Shown here one piece after another: positions 36,218-45,514 of a stretch of DNA of 64,000 nucleotides; the stretch's first letter is position 1, and every line of letters starts with the position of its first letter. Source of the stretch: Streptomyces xanthophaeus (GTDB taxonomy: Bacteria > Actinomycetota > Actinomycetes > Streptomycetales > Streptomycetaceae). The position numbers were made by a program, and so were the translations under genes. The notes beneath the pieces are model-generated. The model was not told the DNA's origin. It saw nothing but the letters and a program-made list of their open reading frames with translations, and made no database searches. The stretch is taken from the NCBI RefSeq assembly GCF_030440515.1, contig NZ_CP076543.1, positions 682,001 to 746,000 on the forward strand, in the 5' to 3' direction.

Positions 36218-37807
36218 GTGATCCGGTTGAACGACGCTCCGCACTACGACGTCATCGTCATCGGAACGGGCGCGGGCGGCGGCACGCTCGCCCACCGGCT
36301 CGCCCCGTCCGGGAAGCGGGTGCTGATCCTCGAACGCGGTGGCTTCCTCCCCCGCGAACGCGACAACTGGGATTCCACGGCGGTGTTCGTCAAGGGGAAG
36401 TACCGCGCGCCCGAGTTCTGGTTCGACCGGCACGGCCGCGAGTTCCCTCCCGAGGTCAACTACTACGTGGGCGGCAACACCAAGTTCTACGGCGCGGCGC
36501 TGTTCCGGCTGCGCCCGGAGGACTTCGGGGAGCTGCGCCACCACGACGGGATCTCGCCCGCCTGGCCGGTCCGTTACGAGGACCTGGAGCCGTACTACAC
36601 CCAGGCGGAGCACCTCTACCGGGTGCACGGCCGGCACGGCGAGGACCCCACGGAGGGTCCGGCGAGCGCCCAGTACGCCCACCCGCCGGTGGAACACGAG
36701 CCGCGGATCCAGCAGTTGAGCGACGACCTGGAGAAGCAGGGTCTGCACCCCTTCCACCTGCCCATCGGGGTCGACCTGGACCAGGACGCGACCGGCCGGG
36801 CGACCCCGTCCAGCGTCTGCATCCGCTGCAACCGGGTCGACGGCTTCCCGTGCCTGGTGCGCGGCAAGTCCGACGCCCAGGTGATCTGCGTGGAGCCTGC
36901 GCTGCAGCACCCGGGCGTCGAGCTGGTCACCCACGCGCACGTGCTGCGGCTGGAGACCGATCCGACGGGACGTACGGTCAGCTCGGTCGTCGCCCGCCTC
37001 GGCGGCGGTGAGGAGGCCCGGTTCTCCGCCGACCTCGTGGTCGTGGCCTGCGGCGCGGTCAACTCGGCGGCGCTGCTGCTCGCTTCGGCGAACGACCGGC
37101 ATCCGCGGGGGCTGGCGAACGGTTCGGACGTGGTCGGGCGGTTCTACATGCGCCACAACAACCTGGCCCTGATGGCCGTCTCCCGGGAGCCGAACGACAC
37201 GCAGTTCCAGAAGACCCTCGCCCTGCACGACTGGTACCTGGGCGCGGACGACTGGGACTACCCCCTCGGCGGGATCCAGATGCTCGGCAAATCGGACGCC
37301 GAGCAGATCCACGGTGAGGCCCCGCGCTGGGCCGGCGCCGTGACCCCGAACATGCCGTTCGAGGTCATGGCCCACCACGCGGTGGACTTCTGGCTGTGCG
37401 GGGAGGACCTGCCGCTGCCCGACAACCGCGTCACCCTGGACGGCGACGGCCGCATCCACCTCGCGCTCGACGAGTCCCACAACACGGCCGGGCTGGGGCG
37501 GCTGCGGCACAAGCTCCAGAGCATGCTGGGGCGGCTGGGCATGCACGAGCACCACCTGCTGGACCACAGCCTCTACCTGCACAAGGGCATGCCGATCGGT
37601 GCGACCGCGCACCAGGCCGGCACCGTACGGTTCGGCACCGACCCGGCGTCGTCGGCCCTGGACCTCAACTGCAAGGCGCACGAGCTGGACAACCTGTACG
37701 TGGTCGACACGAGCTTCTTCCCGAGCATCGGCGCGGTGAACCCGTCGCTGACGGCCATCGCGAACGCCCTGCGGGTCGGCGACCACCTCCTGGAACGGAT
37801 GGGCTGA
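36218..37807 (+). CDS. GMC-family FAD-dependent oxidoreductase
   Basis: A 529-residue flavoprotein. The FAD motif VIGTGAGGGTLAHRL lies at about 14-28. The C-terminal GMC domain shows ATAHQAGTVRFGTDP and the final FFPSIGAVNPSLTAIANALR. Length is normal. The substrate is unclear, but the family oxidises alcohols, sugars or sterols. It lies upstream of an SDR and cytochrome bd genes. GTG 36218 is preceded by GAGGA. Confidence 0.88.
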   Translation: MIRLNDAPHYDVIVIGTGAGGGTLAHRLAPSGKRVLILERGGFLPRERDNWDSTAVFVKGKYRAPEFWFDRHGREFPPEVNYYVGGNTKFYGAALFRLRPEDFGELRHHDGISPAWPVRYEDLEPYYTQAEHLYRVHGRHGEDPTEGPASAQYAHPPVEHEPRIQQLSDDLEKQGLHPFHLPIGVDLDQDATGRATPSSVCIRCNRVDGFPCLVRGKSDAQVICVEPALQHPGVELVTHAHVLRLETDPTGRTVSSVVARLGGGEEARFSADLVVVACGAVNSAALLLASANDRHPRGLANGSDVVGRFYMRHNNLALMAVSREPNDTQFQKTLALHDWYLGADDWDYPLGGIQMLGKSDAEQIHGEAPRWAGAVTPNMPFEVMAHHAVDFWLCGEDLPLPDNRVTLDGDGRIHLALDESHNTAGLGRLRHKLQSMLGRLGMHEHHLLDHSLYLHKGMPIGATAHQAGTVRFGTDPASSALDLNCKAHELDNLYVVDTSFFPSIGAVNPSLTAIANALRVGDHLLERMG

Positions 37808-37812
37808 CCCGA

Positions 37813-37864
37813 GCCGGGACACCGCGGCCGGGACACTGCCGCCGGGACACCGCTGCGGACACCG
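37813..37864. repeat. 14-bp tandem repeat after the GMC gene
   Basis: GCCGGGACACCGCG-type units start at 37813, 37827 and 37841, with a partial fourth copy. They lie just after the GMC stop, outside any gene. Confidence 0.6.
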
Positions 37865-38013
37865 CCGACCGGGCGAAGATCCTGCACCGGGTGGCGCAAC
37901 ACGGATCGCGGCAGGCCGCCGCGCGCCGGATGCGGTGATTGGGTGACGCCGGACCCGCCGGGGTGCCGTCGCCCCGACGGCACGGGGCGGCGGTGCGAAG
38001 GAGGCAGTCCGTC

Positions 38014-38853
38014 GTGAGTTCCACCGAAGGCGTACCCCGGGGCGTGATCCCCGCGCACCTGCTCCGGGGCCAGAAGGCACTGGTGACGGGTGCGAACTCC
38101 GGGATCGGCAAGGCCACGGCGATCGGCATGGGCCGGGCCGGGGCGGACGTGGTCGTGAACTACGTGGCCGGACGGGAGGATGCCGAGAAGGTCGTCGCGG
38201 AGATCGCCTCGTTCGGCGTGCGCGCGGCGGCGTACGAGGCGGACGTGTCCGACGAGGGCCAGGTCGTGGCCATGATGGACCGCATGGTCGAGGAGTTCGG
38301 GACCATCGACATCCTCGTCGCCAACGCCGGCCTCCAGCGCGACTCCGCCTTCACCGAGATGACGCTCGCCCAGTGGCAGAAGGTCATCGACGTCAATCTG
38401 ACGGGACAGTTCCTGTGCGCCCGCGAGGCGACGAAGGAGTTCCTGCGGCGCGGGGTCGTCCCGGAGGTCTCCAGCTCCGCAGGCAAGATCATCTGTATGA
38501 GCTCGGTGCACCAGATCATCCCCTGGGCCGGGCACGTGAACTACGCCTCCTCCAAGGGCGGCGTGCAGATGATGATGGAGACCCTGGCCCAGGAACTCGC
38601 CCCGCAGAAGATCCGCGTCAACGCGATCGCCCCCGGCGCGATCCGGACGCCCATCAACCGCAGTGCCTGGGACACCGAGCAGGCCGAGCAGGACCTGCTC
38701 AAGCTGATCCCGTACGGCCGGGTCGGCGACCCGGAGGACATCGCCCACGCGGCCGTCGGCCTCGCCTCCGACCTCATGGACTACGTCGTGGGCGCCACGC
38801 TCTACGTGGACGGCGGCATGACCCTCTTCCCGGGCTTCGCCACCGGCGGCTGA
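38014..38853 (+). CDS. Glucose 1-dehydrogenase-like SDR
   Basis: A 279-residue classical short-chain dehydrogenase. NAD(P) motif TGANSGIGKATA, the NAG motif (ANAGLQ), catalytic Ser in ICMSSVHQ and YASSKGG with Tyr/Lys are all present. It resembles bacterial glucose 1-dehydrogenases in its middle and C-terminal parts (NAIAPGAIRTPIN). GAAGGAGG precedes the GTG at 38014. It lies between a GMC oxidoreductase and cytochrome bd genes. Confidence 0.87.
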   Translation: MSSTEGVPRGVIPAHLLRGQKALVTGANSGIGKATAIGMGRAGADVVVNYVAGREDAEKVVAEIASFGVRAAAYEADVSDEGQVVAMMDRMVEEFGTIDILVANAGLQRDSAFTEMTLAQWQKVIDVNLTGQFLCAREATKEFLRRGVVPEVSSSAGKIICMSSVHQIIPWAGHVNYASSKGGVQMMMETLAQELAPQKIRVNAIAPGAIRTPINRSAWDTEQAEQDLLKLIPYGRVGDPEDIAHAAVGLASDLMDYVVGATLYVDGGMTLFPGFATGG

Positions 38854-38885
38854 CCTCCATCCGCTTCGGCCCCGGGGAGGGACGC

Positions 38886-40376
38886 ATGCACACCACGCTC
38901 CACCTATTGGCGGAGGCACCTCCGCCGCAGATGCTGCCGGCCCGCTCGCTCATGGCCTTCACCCTGGCCTCGCACATCATCCTGGTGCCGATGGGCGTGG
39001 CGCTGCCGCTGATCACCCTGATCATGCACGGCTACGGGCTACGGCGCGGCGACGCGACCGCCCTGCTGCTGGCGCGCCGCTGGTCGGCGGTCATGGCGGT
39101 GCAGTTCGCCATCGGCGTCGTCACGGGCACCGTCCTGTCCTTCGAGTTCGGCCTGCTGTGGCCGGGGCTGATGGGCCGGTGGGGCGATGTGTTCGGGATC
39201 GGGTTCGGCGTCGAGGCATGGGCCTTCTTCCTGGAGGCCGTCCTCATCGCGATCTACCTCTACGGGTGGCGCCGGCTGCCCGCCCGTACCCACTTCCTCC
39301 TCGGACTGCCCCTGCCGGCGACGGCCCTGCTGGGCGCCTTCGGCATCCTGGCGGCCAACTCCTGGATGAACACCCCGCAGGGCTTCTCCCTCGACTCCGA
39401 GGGCAATCCCGTGGACGTGGACGTCCGCAAGGCGATCTTCACGCCGATGTTCGGGCCGCAGTACTGGCACTTCGTCGTGGCGATGCTGGTCACCGCCGGG
39501 TTCGTGGTGGCCGGTGTCTACGCCACCGGCTGGCTGCGCGGGCGCCGCGACCGCTACCACCGCCTCGGCTTCACCGTTCCGTTCACGGTCGCGGCCGTGT
39601 TCACCCCCGTCCAGTTCATGCTGGGCGACGCCATCGCCCGGGCGGTGTTCCAGAAGCAGCCGGTGAAGTTCGCGGCGATGGAGATCGTCTGGAACACCGA
39701 CACGCACGTCCCGGAGTACCTCTTCGGCCGCCTTCACCCCGACGGGACCGTCACCGGCGGCATCAAGATCCCCCAACTCGACTCCATCCTGGCCGGCTTC
39801 AGCCCCGACACCGAGGTGCACGGACTGGCGACCGTACCGGCGGAGAACCGGCCCACCGTCGCCCAGGCCACCCTGATCCACTGGACCTTCGACATCATGG
39901 TGGGCATCGGCTCGGTGCTCCTGCTGCTGGTCGTCTGGTACGCGTTCGTCTGGTGGCGCCGCCGCCGGCTGCCCGCGTCGCCGTGGTTCTACCGCAGCGC
40001 CGCCTGCGCCGGTGTGGCGAGCGTCATCGCCGTGGAGTGCGGCTGGATCACCACCGAGGTGGGCCGCCAGCCGTGGATCGTCTACGAGAACATGCGGGTC
40101 GCCGAAGCGGTGACCGGGGCCCGCTCCGGGTCCTTGTGGACCATGTTCGCCGTGGTCGTCGTCGTGTACATCCTCATCTTCGGGTCCTTCCTGGCCGTGC
40201 TCCTGAAGATGCGCACCCGATGGCGCCAGGACGACGAACGAAGCCTTGAGGCGGGCACGATGGCGACACCGGAGACCGACACCCCGTACGGCCCCCGTGC
40301 CGCCGTCCCGGCCGGCGACGCCCCTGCTCCGGGCGAGGGCACCGGCGCGGCACCGACCGAGGAGGGCAGGCCGTGA
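38886..40376 (+). CDS. cydA: Cytochrome bd-type oxidase subunit I
   Basis: A 496-residue membrane protein with about nine helices. Heme and proton-path landmarks are present: SHIILVPMGV with an axial His, EFGLLWPGLMGRWGDVFG, GVEAWAFFLEAVLI with two Glu, and the signature GDAIARAVFQKQPVKFAAME. It reduces oxygen to water with quinol. The last 50 residues are a disordered Thr/Ala/Pro tail. Next is cydB, overlapping by 4 nt. No cydC or cydD lies beside them. Confidence 0.9.
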   Translation: MHTTLHLLAEAPPPQMLPARSLMAFTLASHIILVPMGVALPLITLIMHGYGLRRGDATALLLARRWSAVMAVQFAIGVVTGTVLSFEFGLLWPGLMGRWGDVFGIGFGVEAWAFFLEAVLIAIYLYGWRRLPARTHFLLGLPLPATALLGAFGILAANSWMNTPQGFSLDSEGNPVDVDVRKAIFTPMFGPQYWHFVVAMLVTAGFVVAGVYATGWLRGRRDRYHRLGFTVPFTVAAVFTPVQFMLGDAIARAVFQKQPVKFAAMEIVWNTDTHVPEYLFGRLHPDGTVTGGIKIPQLDSILAGFSPDTEVHGLATVPAENRPTVAQATLIHWTFDIMVGIGSVLLLLVVWYAFVWWRRRRLPASPWFYRSAACAGVASVIAVECGWITTEVGRQPWIVYENMRVAEAVTGARSGSLWTMFAVVVVVYILIFGSFLAVLLKMRTRWRQDDERSLEAGTMATPETDTPYGPRAAVPAGDAPAPGEGTGAAPTEEGRP

Positions 40377-41419
40377 CCGCCGCCGGTGTGGTCGCCGCCG
40401 TCCTGCTCCTCGCGGTGGCCGCCTACACCTGCGCCGGCGGCACCGACTACGGGGCGGGCTTCTGGGACCTGACGGCGGGCGGCGCGGAGCGCGGCAGGCG
40501 CCCCCGTTGGCTGATCGACCACGCCATGGCCCCGGTCTGGGAGGTCAACAACGTCTGGCTGATCTTCGTCCTGGTCATCATGTGGACCGGGTTCCCGGTG
40601 TTCTTCCAGACCGTGTTCTCCTCGATGTGGCTGCCCCTGGCCCTCGCCGTCATCGGCATCGTGCTGCGCGGCGCCGGCTTCGCGCTGCGCAAGCCGACCC
40701 GCCGGATCGCCGGACGGCGGGTCTACGGCGCCGTGTTCGCGGTCTCCTCGCTCCTCACCCCGTTCTTCCTCGGTGCCGCCGCGGGAGGGATCGCCTCGGG
40801 GCGCGTGGGACCGGGCACCGAGCCGACGGCGCACGCCTGGTTCAACCCGACCTCCGTCTTCTTCGGCCTGCTGGCCGTCGTCGGCACGGCGCTGCTCGGG
40901 GCGGTGTTCCTGGCCGCGGACGCCGTCCGCTACGAAGCCCCCGACCTGCACTCCTACTTCCGGCGGCGGGCGCTGGCCGCCCTCGGCGCCTTCGCCGTGC
41001 TGGGGGCGGTCACGCTGGTCGTCGCGCACGGGGACGCCCCCCACCTGTGGCACGGCCTCTCGCACGGTGCCGGGCTCGTCCTCGTCGTCGTGTCCGTCCT
41101 GGCCACCCTCGTCACGGCGTGGCTGCTGCTGCGCACGTCCGGGGCGTGGTCCCGGCCGGCGGCCGTCGTCCTCATGGCCTCGGCCGTGCTCGCGTGGGGC
41201 GTGGCGCAGCGCCCGTACCTCATCCCCGGCCGGCTGACGGTGGCCGAGGCGGCGGGGGCGCCCAGCACCCTGCACTGGCTGATCATCGTGACCGTCGTCG
41301 CCGCGGTCCTGGTCTTCCCCGCCGTGGCCTTCCTGTACCGGCTCGACACCCGCGGCGCGCTGGAACCGCTCGGCGACGCGGACCTGCGGCGGGGCGGCGG
41401 CCCGGAACCCGAAGCCTGA
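40373..41419 (+). CDS. cydB: Cytochrome bd-type oxidase subunit II
   Basis: A 348-residue membrane protein with eight or nine helices. The N-terminal motif GGTDYGAGFWDL and EVNNVWLIFVLVIMWTGFP match CydB. It forms the heterodimer with CydA. GTG 40373 overlaps the cydA stop (GTGA). A Vat-like gene follows 13 nt downstream and could be cotranscribed. Confidence 0.9.
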   Translation: MTAAGVVAAVLLLAVAAYTCAGGTDYGAGFWDLTAGGAERGRRPRWLIDHAMAPVWEVNNVWLIFVLVIMWTGFPVFFQTVFSSMWLPLALAVIGIVLRGAGFALRKPTRRIAGRRVYGAVFAVSSLLTPFFLGAAAGGIASGRVGPGTEPTAHAWFNPTSVFFGLLAVVGTALLGAVFLAADAVRYEAPDLHSYFRRRALAALGAFAVLGAVTLVVAHGDAPHLWHGLSHGAGLVLVVVSVLATLVTAWLLLRTSGAWSRPAAVVLMASAVLAWGVAQRPYLIPGRLTVAEAAGAPSTLHWLIIVTVVAAVLVFPAVAFLYRLDTRGALEPLGDADLRRGGGPEPEA

Positions 41420-41432
41420 CGGAGCGGCTGCC

Positions 41433-42077
41433 GTGAACCGTCTTCCCGCGGACCCGACCGTGCTCCACCCGTTTCCGGACCGGCCGCGCGTGGTGCTGCT
41501 CAAGCCGCTGCTGACCTCACCGCTGATCGAGGCCGGGGAGTACTCGTACTACGACGACCCGGATGACCCGACCGCGTTCGAGACGAGGAACGTCCTCTAC
41601 CACTACGGGCCGGAGAGGCTGGTCATCGGGAAGTTCTGTGCGCTGGGCACCGGGGTCCGGTTCATCATGAACGGGGCCAACCACCGTATGGACGGCCCCT
41701 CCACGTTCCCCTTCCCCATCATGGGCGGCTCGTGGGCCGAGCACTTCGACCTCCTCACCGGCCTGCCCGCCCGGGGGGACACGGTCGTCGGCAACGACGT
41801 CTGGTTCGGCTACGGCACGACGGTCATGCCCGGGGTGCGCATCGGGCACGGCGCCGTCATCGCCTCCGGTGCCGTCGTGGTCGACGACGTCCCCGACTAC
41901 GGCATCGTCGGCGGCAACCCGGCCCGCCTCATCCGCACCCGCCACTGCGGCGCCGACATCGCCCGCCTGCTCACGATCGCCTGGTGGGACTGGCCGGCGG
42001 CCCACCTCACCGAACACATCCGGACCGTCATGTCGGGCACCGTCGACGACCTCGAACGGGCCACACCCCGGCTCTAG
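41433..42077 (+). CDS. Vat-type streptogramin/xenobiotic O-acetyltransferase
   Basis: A 214-residue left-handed beta-helix acetyltransferase. The active-site segment FIMNGANHRMDG holds the catalytic His of Vat enzymes; upstream VLYHY and downstream GNDVWFGYGTTVMPGVRIG and YGIVGGNPARLIR match as well. Vat enzymes inactivate group A streptogramins by acetylation, but chromosomal relatives may have other substrates. It follows cydB by 13 nt. Its stop overlaps that of the convergent GH15 gene. Confidence 0.85.
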   Translation: MNRLPADPTVLHPFPDRPRVVLLKPLLTSPLIEAGEYSYYDDPDDPTAFETRNVLYHYGPERLVIGKFCALGTGVRFIMNGANHRMDGPSTFPFPIMGGSWAEHFDLLTGLPARGDTVVGNDVWFGYGTTVMPGVRIGHGAVIASGAVVVDDVPDYGIVGGNPARLIRTRHCGADIARLLTIAWWDWPAAHLTEHIRTVMSGTVDDLERATPRL

Positions 42078-43918
42078 GGCGCGGAGCCCCGGTTCAGGGC
42101 GGCGTCCAGGGTGATCGCCGCGTCGATGAGGGCGAGGTGGGTGAAGGCCTGCGGGAAGTTGCCCAGTTGGCGTCCGGTCAGGTCGATCTCCTCGGAGTAC
42201 AGGCCCAGGTGGTTGGCGTAGCCCAGCATCTTCTCCAGGACGAGCCGGGCCTGGTCGATCCGTCCGGCCCGGGCGAGTGCGTCGACGTACATGAAGGTGC
42301 ACAGGGAGAACGTGCCCTCGGAGCCGCGCAGGCCGTCCGGCGACGCCTCGGGGTTGTAGCGGTACACCAGGCTGTCGCTGACCAGTTCCTGCTCCATCGC
42401 GTCGAGGGTGGAGGCCCACATCGGGTCCTGGGGGGTGAGGAAGCCGACGGTGGGCATGCGCAGGAGCGAGGAGTCGAGGACCCCGCTGCCGTAGTGCTGG
42501 ACGAACGCGCCGCGCTCCTCGCTCCACCCCCGTTCCATGACCTGTTCGAAGATCCGGTCCCGGGTGGCACTCCAGTGCAGTACCGGTGCGGGCCGGCCGC
42601 TGAACACGGCGTGCCGCAGCGCACGGTCGAACGCCACCCAGGACATCACACGGCCGTAGGTGAAGTCCTGGGCCCCGCCACGGGTCTCCCACAGCCCTTC
42701 GTCGGCCGAGTCCCAGTGTTCGGCCAGCCACTCCAGCACGCGGATGAGGCCGGTCCAGCCCCGGTACCCGAGGTGGATGCCGTGCCTCTGCGCGAACGAG
42801 ATGCTGTCCATCGCCTCGCCGTAGATGTCCATCTGGAGCTGGGTGGCCGCTCCGTTGCCGATGCGGACGGGCGACGAGCGTTCGTAGCCCTCCCAGTGGT
42901 CCAGGGTCTCCTCCTTCAGGTCGGAGGAGCCGTCGACCGCGTACATGATGTTCAGCGGCCCGGTGTCCCCCTCGCCGCCCGCCCGTTCCGCGATCCGGTC
43001 GCCGAGCCATCCGATGAACGCCTTCGCCTCCTCCGTGAACCCCATGCCGAGCAGGGCGTACACGGAGAACGAGGCGTCGCGGATCCATGTGTAGCGGTAG
43101 TCCCAGTTGCGCTCGCCGCCGAGCTGCTCGGGCAGCCCGGTGGTGGGGGCGGCGATCACGGCGCCGGTGGGGGCGTAGGTCATCAGCTTCAGGGTCACGG
43201 CGGAGCGCTCCACGGCCTCGCGCCAGCGGCCGGTGTAGCGGGAGGTGCTCAGCCACTTCCGCCAGTAGCCGATGGTGGCCTGGAAGAGCTCCTCGTACTC
43301 GGCGAGGCGGATCTGCCGGGGCGGTCCGTCGGCGGCCGACTCCAGCATCAGCCCGCGCTGCTGGCCCGCCGTGAGGCGCAGGGTGAGATGCAGGTCGCGC
43401 TCGCCGGCGCTGAGGAGTCGGCCGAGCCGCTCGTCGTCCGGTTCCCGGATGGTGTGCACGGTCAGGGTCGTGCCGTCGGCGGTGAACACCGCCCCGTTCT
43501 CCGTGAGGTTCAGGTCGTGCGACTTGCGCCCGTAGTCGAACCGGGGCGCGATGTCGACGTCGAAGGTCATGCTGCCGCGCACGCAGCGGACCATGCGGAC
43601 CAGCCGGTGCCGGGCCGTGACCGTGGTGCCGGTCAGGGGCATGAAGTCGACCACCTCGCCGGCGCCGGCCTCGGTCATGAAGCGGGTCACCAGGACAGCG
43701 GTGTCGGGCAGGTACAACTGCTTGGTCGCGTACGTCGTGTGGGCCGGGCGGACCGTGCAGTGGCCGCCCTTGCCCTTGTCCAGCAGGGCTCCGAACACGC
43801 TGGGCGAATCGAAACGCGGGCAGCAGAACCAGTCGACCACTCCGTCGGAGGTCACCAGCGCCGCGGTCTGCAGATCGCCTATCAGGCCGTGGTTCTCGAT
43901 CAGCGGGTACTCGTCCAT
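42074..43918 (-). CDS. GH15-family glucoamylase/trehalase-like hydrolase
   Basis: A 614-residue cytoplasmic glycoside hydrolase. The N-terminal beta-sandwich (about 1-220, starting YPLIENHGLIGDLQTAAL) precedes the alpha/alpha barrel. The region GGERNWDYRYTWIRDASF is the family hallmark, and the C-terminal barrel has NFPQAFTHLALIDAA. Actinobacterial relatives include trehalases and glucoamylases; the substrate cannot be settled here. ATG 43918 is used. The stop codons of this gene and the Vat-like gene share CTAG at 42074-42077. Confidence 0.87.
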   Translation of the reverse strand: MDEYPLIENHGLIGDLQTAALVTSDGVVDWFCCPRFDSPSVFGALLDKGKGGHCTVRPAHTTYATKQLYLPDTAVLVTRFMTEAGAGEVVDFMPLTGTTVTARHRLVRMVRCVRGSMTFDVDIAPRFDYGRKSHDLNLTENGAVFTADGTTLTVHTIREPDDERLGRLLSAGERDLHLTLRLTAGQQRGLMLESAADGPPRQIRLAEYEELFQATIGYWRKWLSTSRYTGRWREAVERSAVTLKLMTYAPTGAVIAAPTTGLPEQLGGERNWDYRYTWIRDASFSVYALLGMGFTEEAKAFIGWLGDRIAERAGGEGDTGPLNIMYAVDGSSDLKEETLDHWEGYERSSPVRIGNGAATQLQMDIYGEAMDSISFAQRHGIHLGYRGWTGLIRVLEWLAEHWDSADEGLWETRGGAQDFTYGRVMSWVAFDRALRHAVFSGRPAPVLHWSATRDRIFEQVMERGWSEERGAFVQHYGSGVLDSSLLRMPTVGFLTPQDPMWASTLDAMEQELVSDSLVYRYNPEASPDGLRGSEGTFSLCTFMYVDALARAGRIDQARLVLEKMLGYANHLGLYSEEIDLTGRQLGNFPQAFTHLALIDAAITLDAALNRGSAP

Positions 43919-44045
43919 CAGGGCGTCCCTTCCGGCATGCGTCGCCGCCCGGATCTCGGCCCCCCGATCCAGCGTATGCCGGGCCTGCGGCACCGTCCCG
44001 CCGAGCCGGGCCGCTACGGCGTACGGCGTACGGCGCGGGGGCCTC

Positions 44046-44690
44046 CTACGCCCCGCTTCCGGCACCACGGTCGGGTGCGCTCATGTCCCCCGTCGCGGGA
44101 ATGCCGTCGGCGAGCCCGTAGCGCAGGTGGACGGCGCCCTTCGGGCCGGCTGCCGGGGGTGCGAGGAGCGTGAGGCTGGTGGGCACCGCGCCGCCGTCGA
44201 ACACCTTCTTCCCGACGCCGAGCACGATCGGGTGCAGCCAGAGGTCGAGGCGGTCGAAGAGCTTTTCGCGCAGGAGGGTCTGCACGAGGTTCAGGCTGCC
44301 GACGACCTTCACGTGCTCGTGGCGGTCGCGGATCTCGCGGACCGCGCCGGCCAGGTCCGGGCCGAGCTGCGTGGACCCGGCCCACGAGAGGTCGGGCCTG
44401 CCGCGGGAGGCCACGTACTTCGGGACGCGGTTGAAGAGCGTGGCGATCTCGTTGTCCTCACCGCCCTCCTGGTGGGGCCAGTAGGCGGCGAAGATGTCGT
44501 ACGTCCGCCGGCCGAGCAGGAGGGCGTCCGTGCCCTCGTACGCGGCACCGATCTGCGCCCCGGCGACCTCGTCCAGCAGGGGCGCCTGCCAGCCGCCGAA
44601 CGGGAACCCCACCGGGTCCTCGTCGGGGCCGCCGGGCGCCTGCCCGACGAGGTCGAGGGTCGCGAACAGTTCGATGTGGATGAGGCCCAT
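44046..44690 (-). CDS. Dihydrofolate reductase-like (RibD C-terminal type) protein
   Basis: A 214-residue protein with the DHFR/RibD-C fold: ALLLGRRTYDIFAAYWP, VKVVGSLNLVQTLL and a C-terminal strand region IVLGVGKKVFDGG. It probably reduces a small molecule using NADPH, but not necessarily dihydrofolate. Start ATG 44690. Divergent from the TetR-like gene at 44864. Confidence 0.83.
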   Translation of the reverse strand: MGLIHIELFATLDLVGQAPGGPDEDPVGFPFGGWQAPLLDEVAGAQIGAAYEGTDALLLGRRTYDIFAAYWPHQEGGEDNEIATLFNRVPKYVASRGRPDLSWAGSTQLGPDLAGAVREIRDRHEHVKVVGSLNLVQTLLREKLFDRLDLWLHPIVLGVGKKVFDGGAVPTSLTLLAPPAAGPKGAVHLRYGLADGIPATGDMSAPDRGAGSGA

Positions 44691-44800
44691 GGCTCACTCC
44701 CGATGAATCCGTTGTCTCCGTTGTCTCCGTCATAGAGATAGACCGGCCGGCGCCCTCGGACTCATCGCCGCGCGGGAACCGGATTCGCCCGACGCCGACG

Positions 44801-44821
44801 GTTACCTATACCCTTTAGGTA
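44801..44821. promoter_or_regulatory. Palindromic operator between divergent genes
   Basis: TTACCTA (44801-44807) and TAGGTAA (44815-44821) form an inverted repeat with a 7-nt centre, 43 nt upstream of the TetR-like start and about 110 nt upstream of the DHFR-like start. It is AT-rich against the background and is a likely site for the adjacent regulator. Confidence 0.6.
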
Positions 44822-44863
44822 AATACATAATGACTGTAGCTGGATCGAAGGAAGGTGAAGGTC

Positions 44864-45433
44864 ATGGTGCGGGTGGGGCTGACCCCGGAGCGGCTGACCC
44901 TGGCAGGGGCGGAACTGGCCGACGAGGCCGGATTCGAGCAGGTGACGCTCTCGGCGCTCGCCCGGCGCTTCGACGTCAAGGTCGCGAGTCTGTACTCGCA
45001 CGTGAAGAGCTCCCACGAGCTCAGGACCAGGATCGCCCTGCTCGCGCTGGAGGAACTCGCCGACCTGGTCGCCGCCGCCGTGGCCGGGCGTGCGGGCAAG
45101 GACGCCCTGGTCGCCTTCGCGAACGCCTACCGCGACTACGCCCGGGCGCATCCCGGCCGCTACGACGCCGCGCGGTTCAGGCTCGACCCGCAGACGGCCG
45201 CGGCGAGCGCAGGGGTGCGGCACGCGCAGATGACGCGGGCGATCCTGCGCGGCTACGACCTGACGGAGCCGGACCAGACGCACGCGGTCCGCATGCTGGG
45301 CAGCGTCTTCCACGGCTACGTCAGCCTGGAGGCGGCCGGAGGCTTCAGCCACACGGCCGTCGACTCCCAGGAGTCCTGGGCCTGGACCCTGGAATCCCTC
45401 GACGCCATGCTGCGGCGCCGCACCACCCCCTGA
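44864..45433 (+). CDS. TetR-family transcriptional regulator
   Basis: A 189-residue TetR-like protein. The helix-turn-helix reads VTLSALARRFDVKVASLYSH with a following VKSSHELRTRIAL. The C-terminal domain is of the WHG type (VFHGYVSLEAAGGF). The ATG at 44864 is preferred; GTG 44855 is an alternative. It probably binds the palindrome at 44801-44821 and controls the divergent DHFR-like gene or itself. An SGNH hydrolase gene follows at 81 nt. Confidence 0.85.
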   Translation: MVRVGLTPERLTLAGAELADEAGFEQVTLSALARRFDVKVASLYSHVKSSHELRTRIALLALEELADLVAAAVAGRAGKDALVAFANAYRDYARAHPGRYDAARFRLDPQTAAASAGVRHAQMTRAILRGYDLTEPDQTHAVRMLGSVFHGYVSLEAAGGFSHTAVDSQESWAWTLESLDAMLRRRTTP

Positions 45434-45514
45434 CCGGCGGCGCACCGCGCGCGCCGACCCGCCCCACACCCCCGTACGCCCCGTACACCCCGATCACCAG
45501 GCTGAGGCAAGGCA

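Noticed and set aside
34068-36221. Plus-strand 717-codon frame across the VanX-like and cyclase genes
   Set aside because: Shadow of two well-supported genes in another frame.
36339-36719. Plus-strand frames inside the GMC gene
   Set aside because: Shadow frames, Ser/Arg-rich, no motifs.
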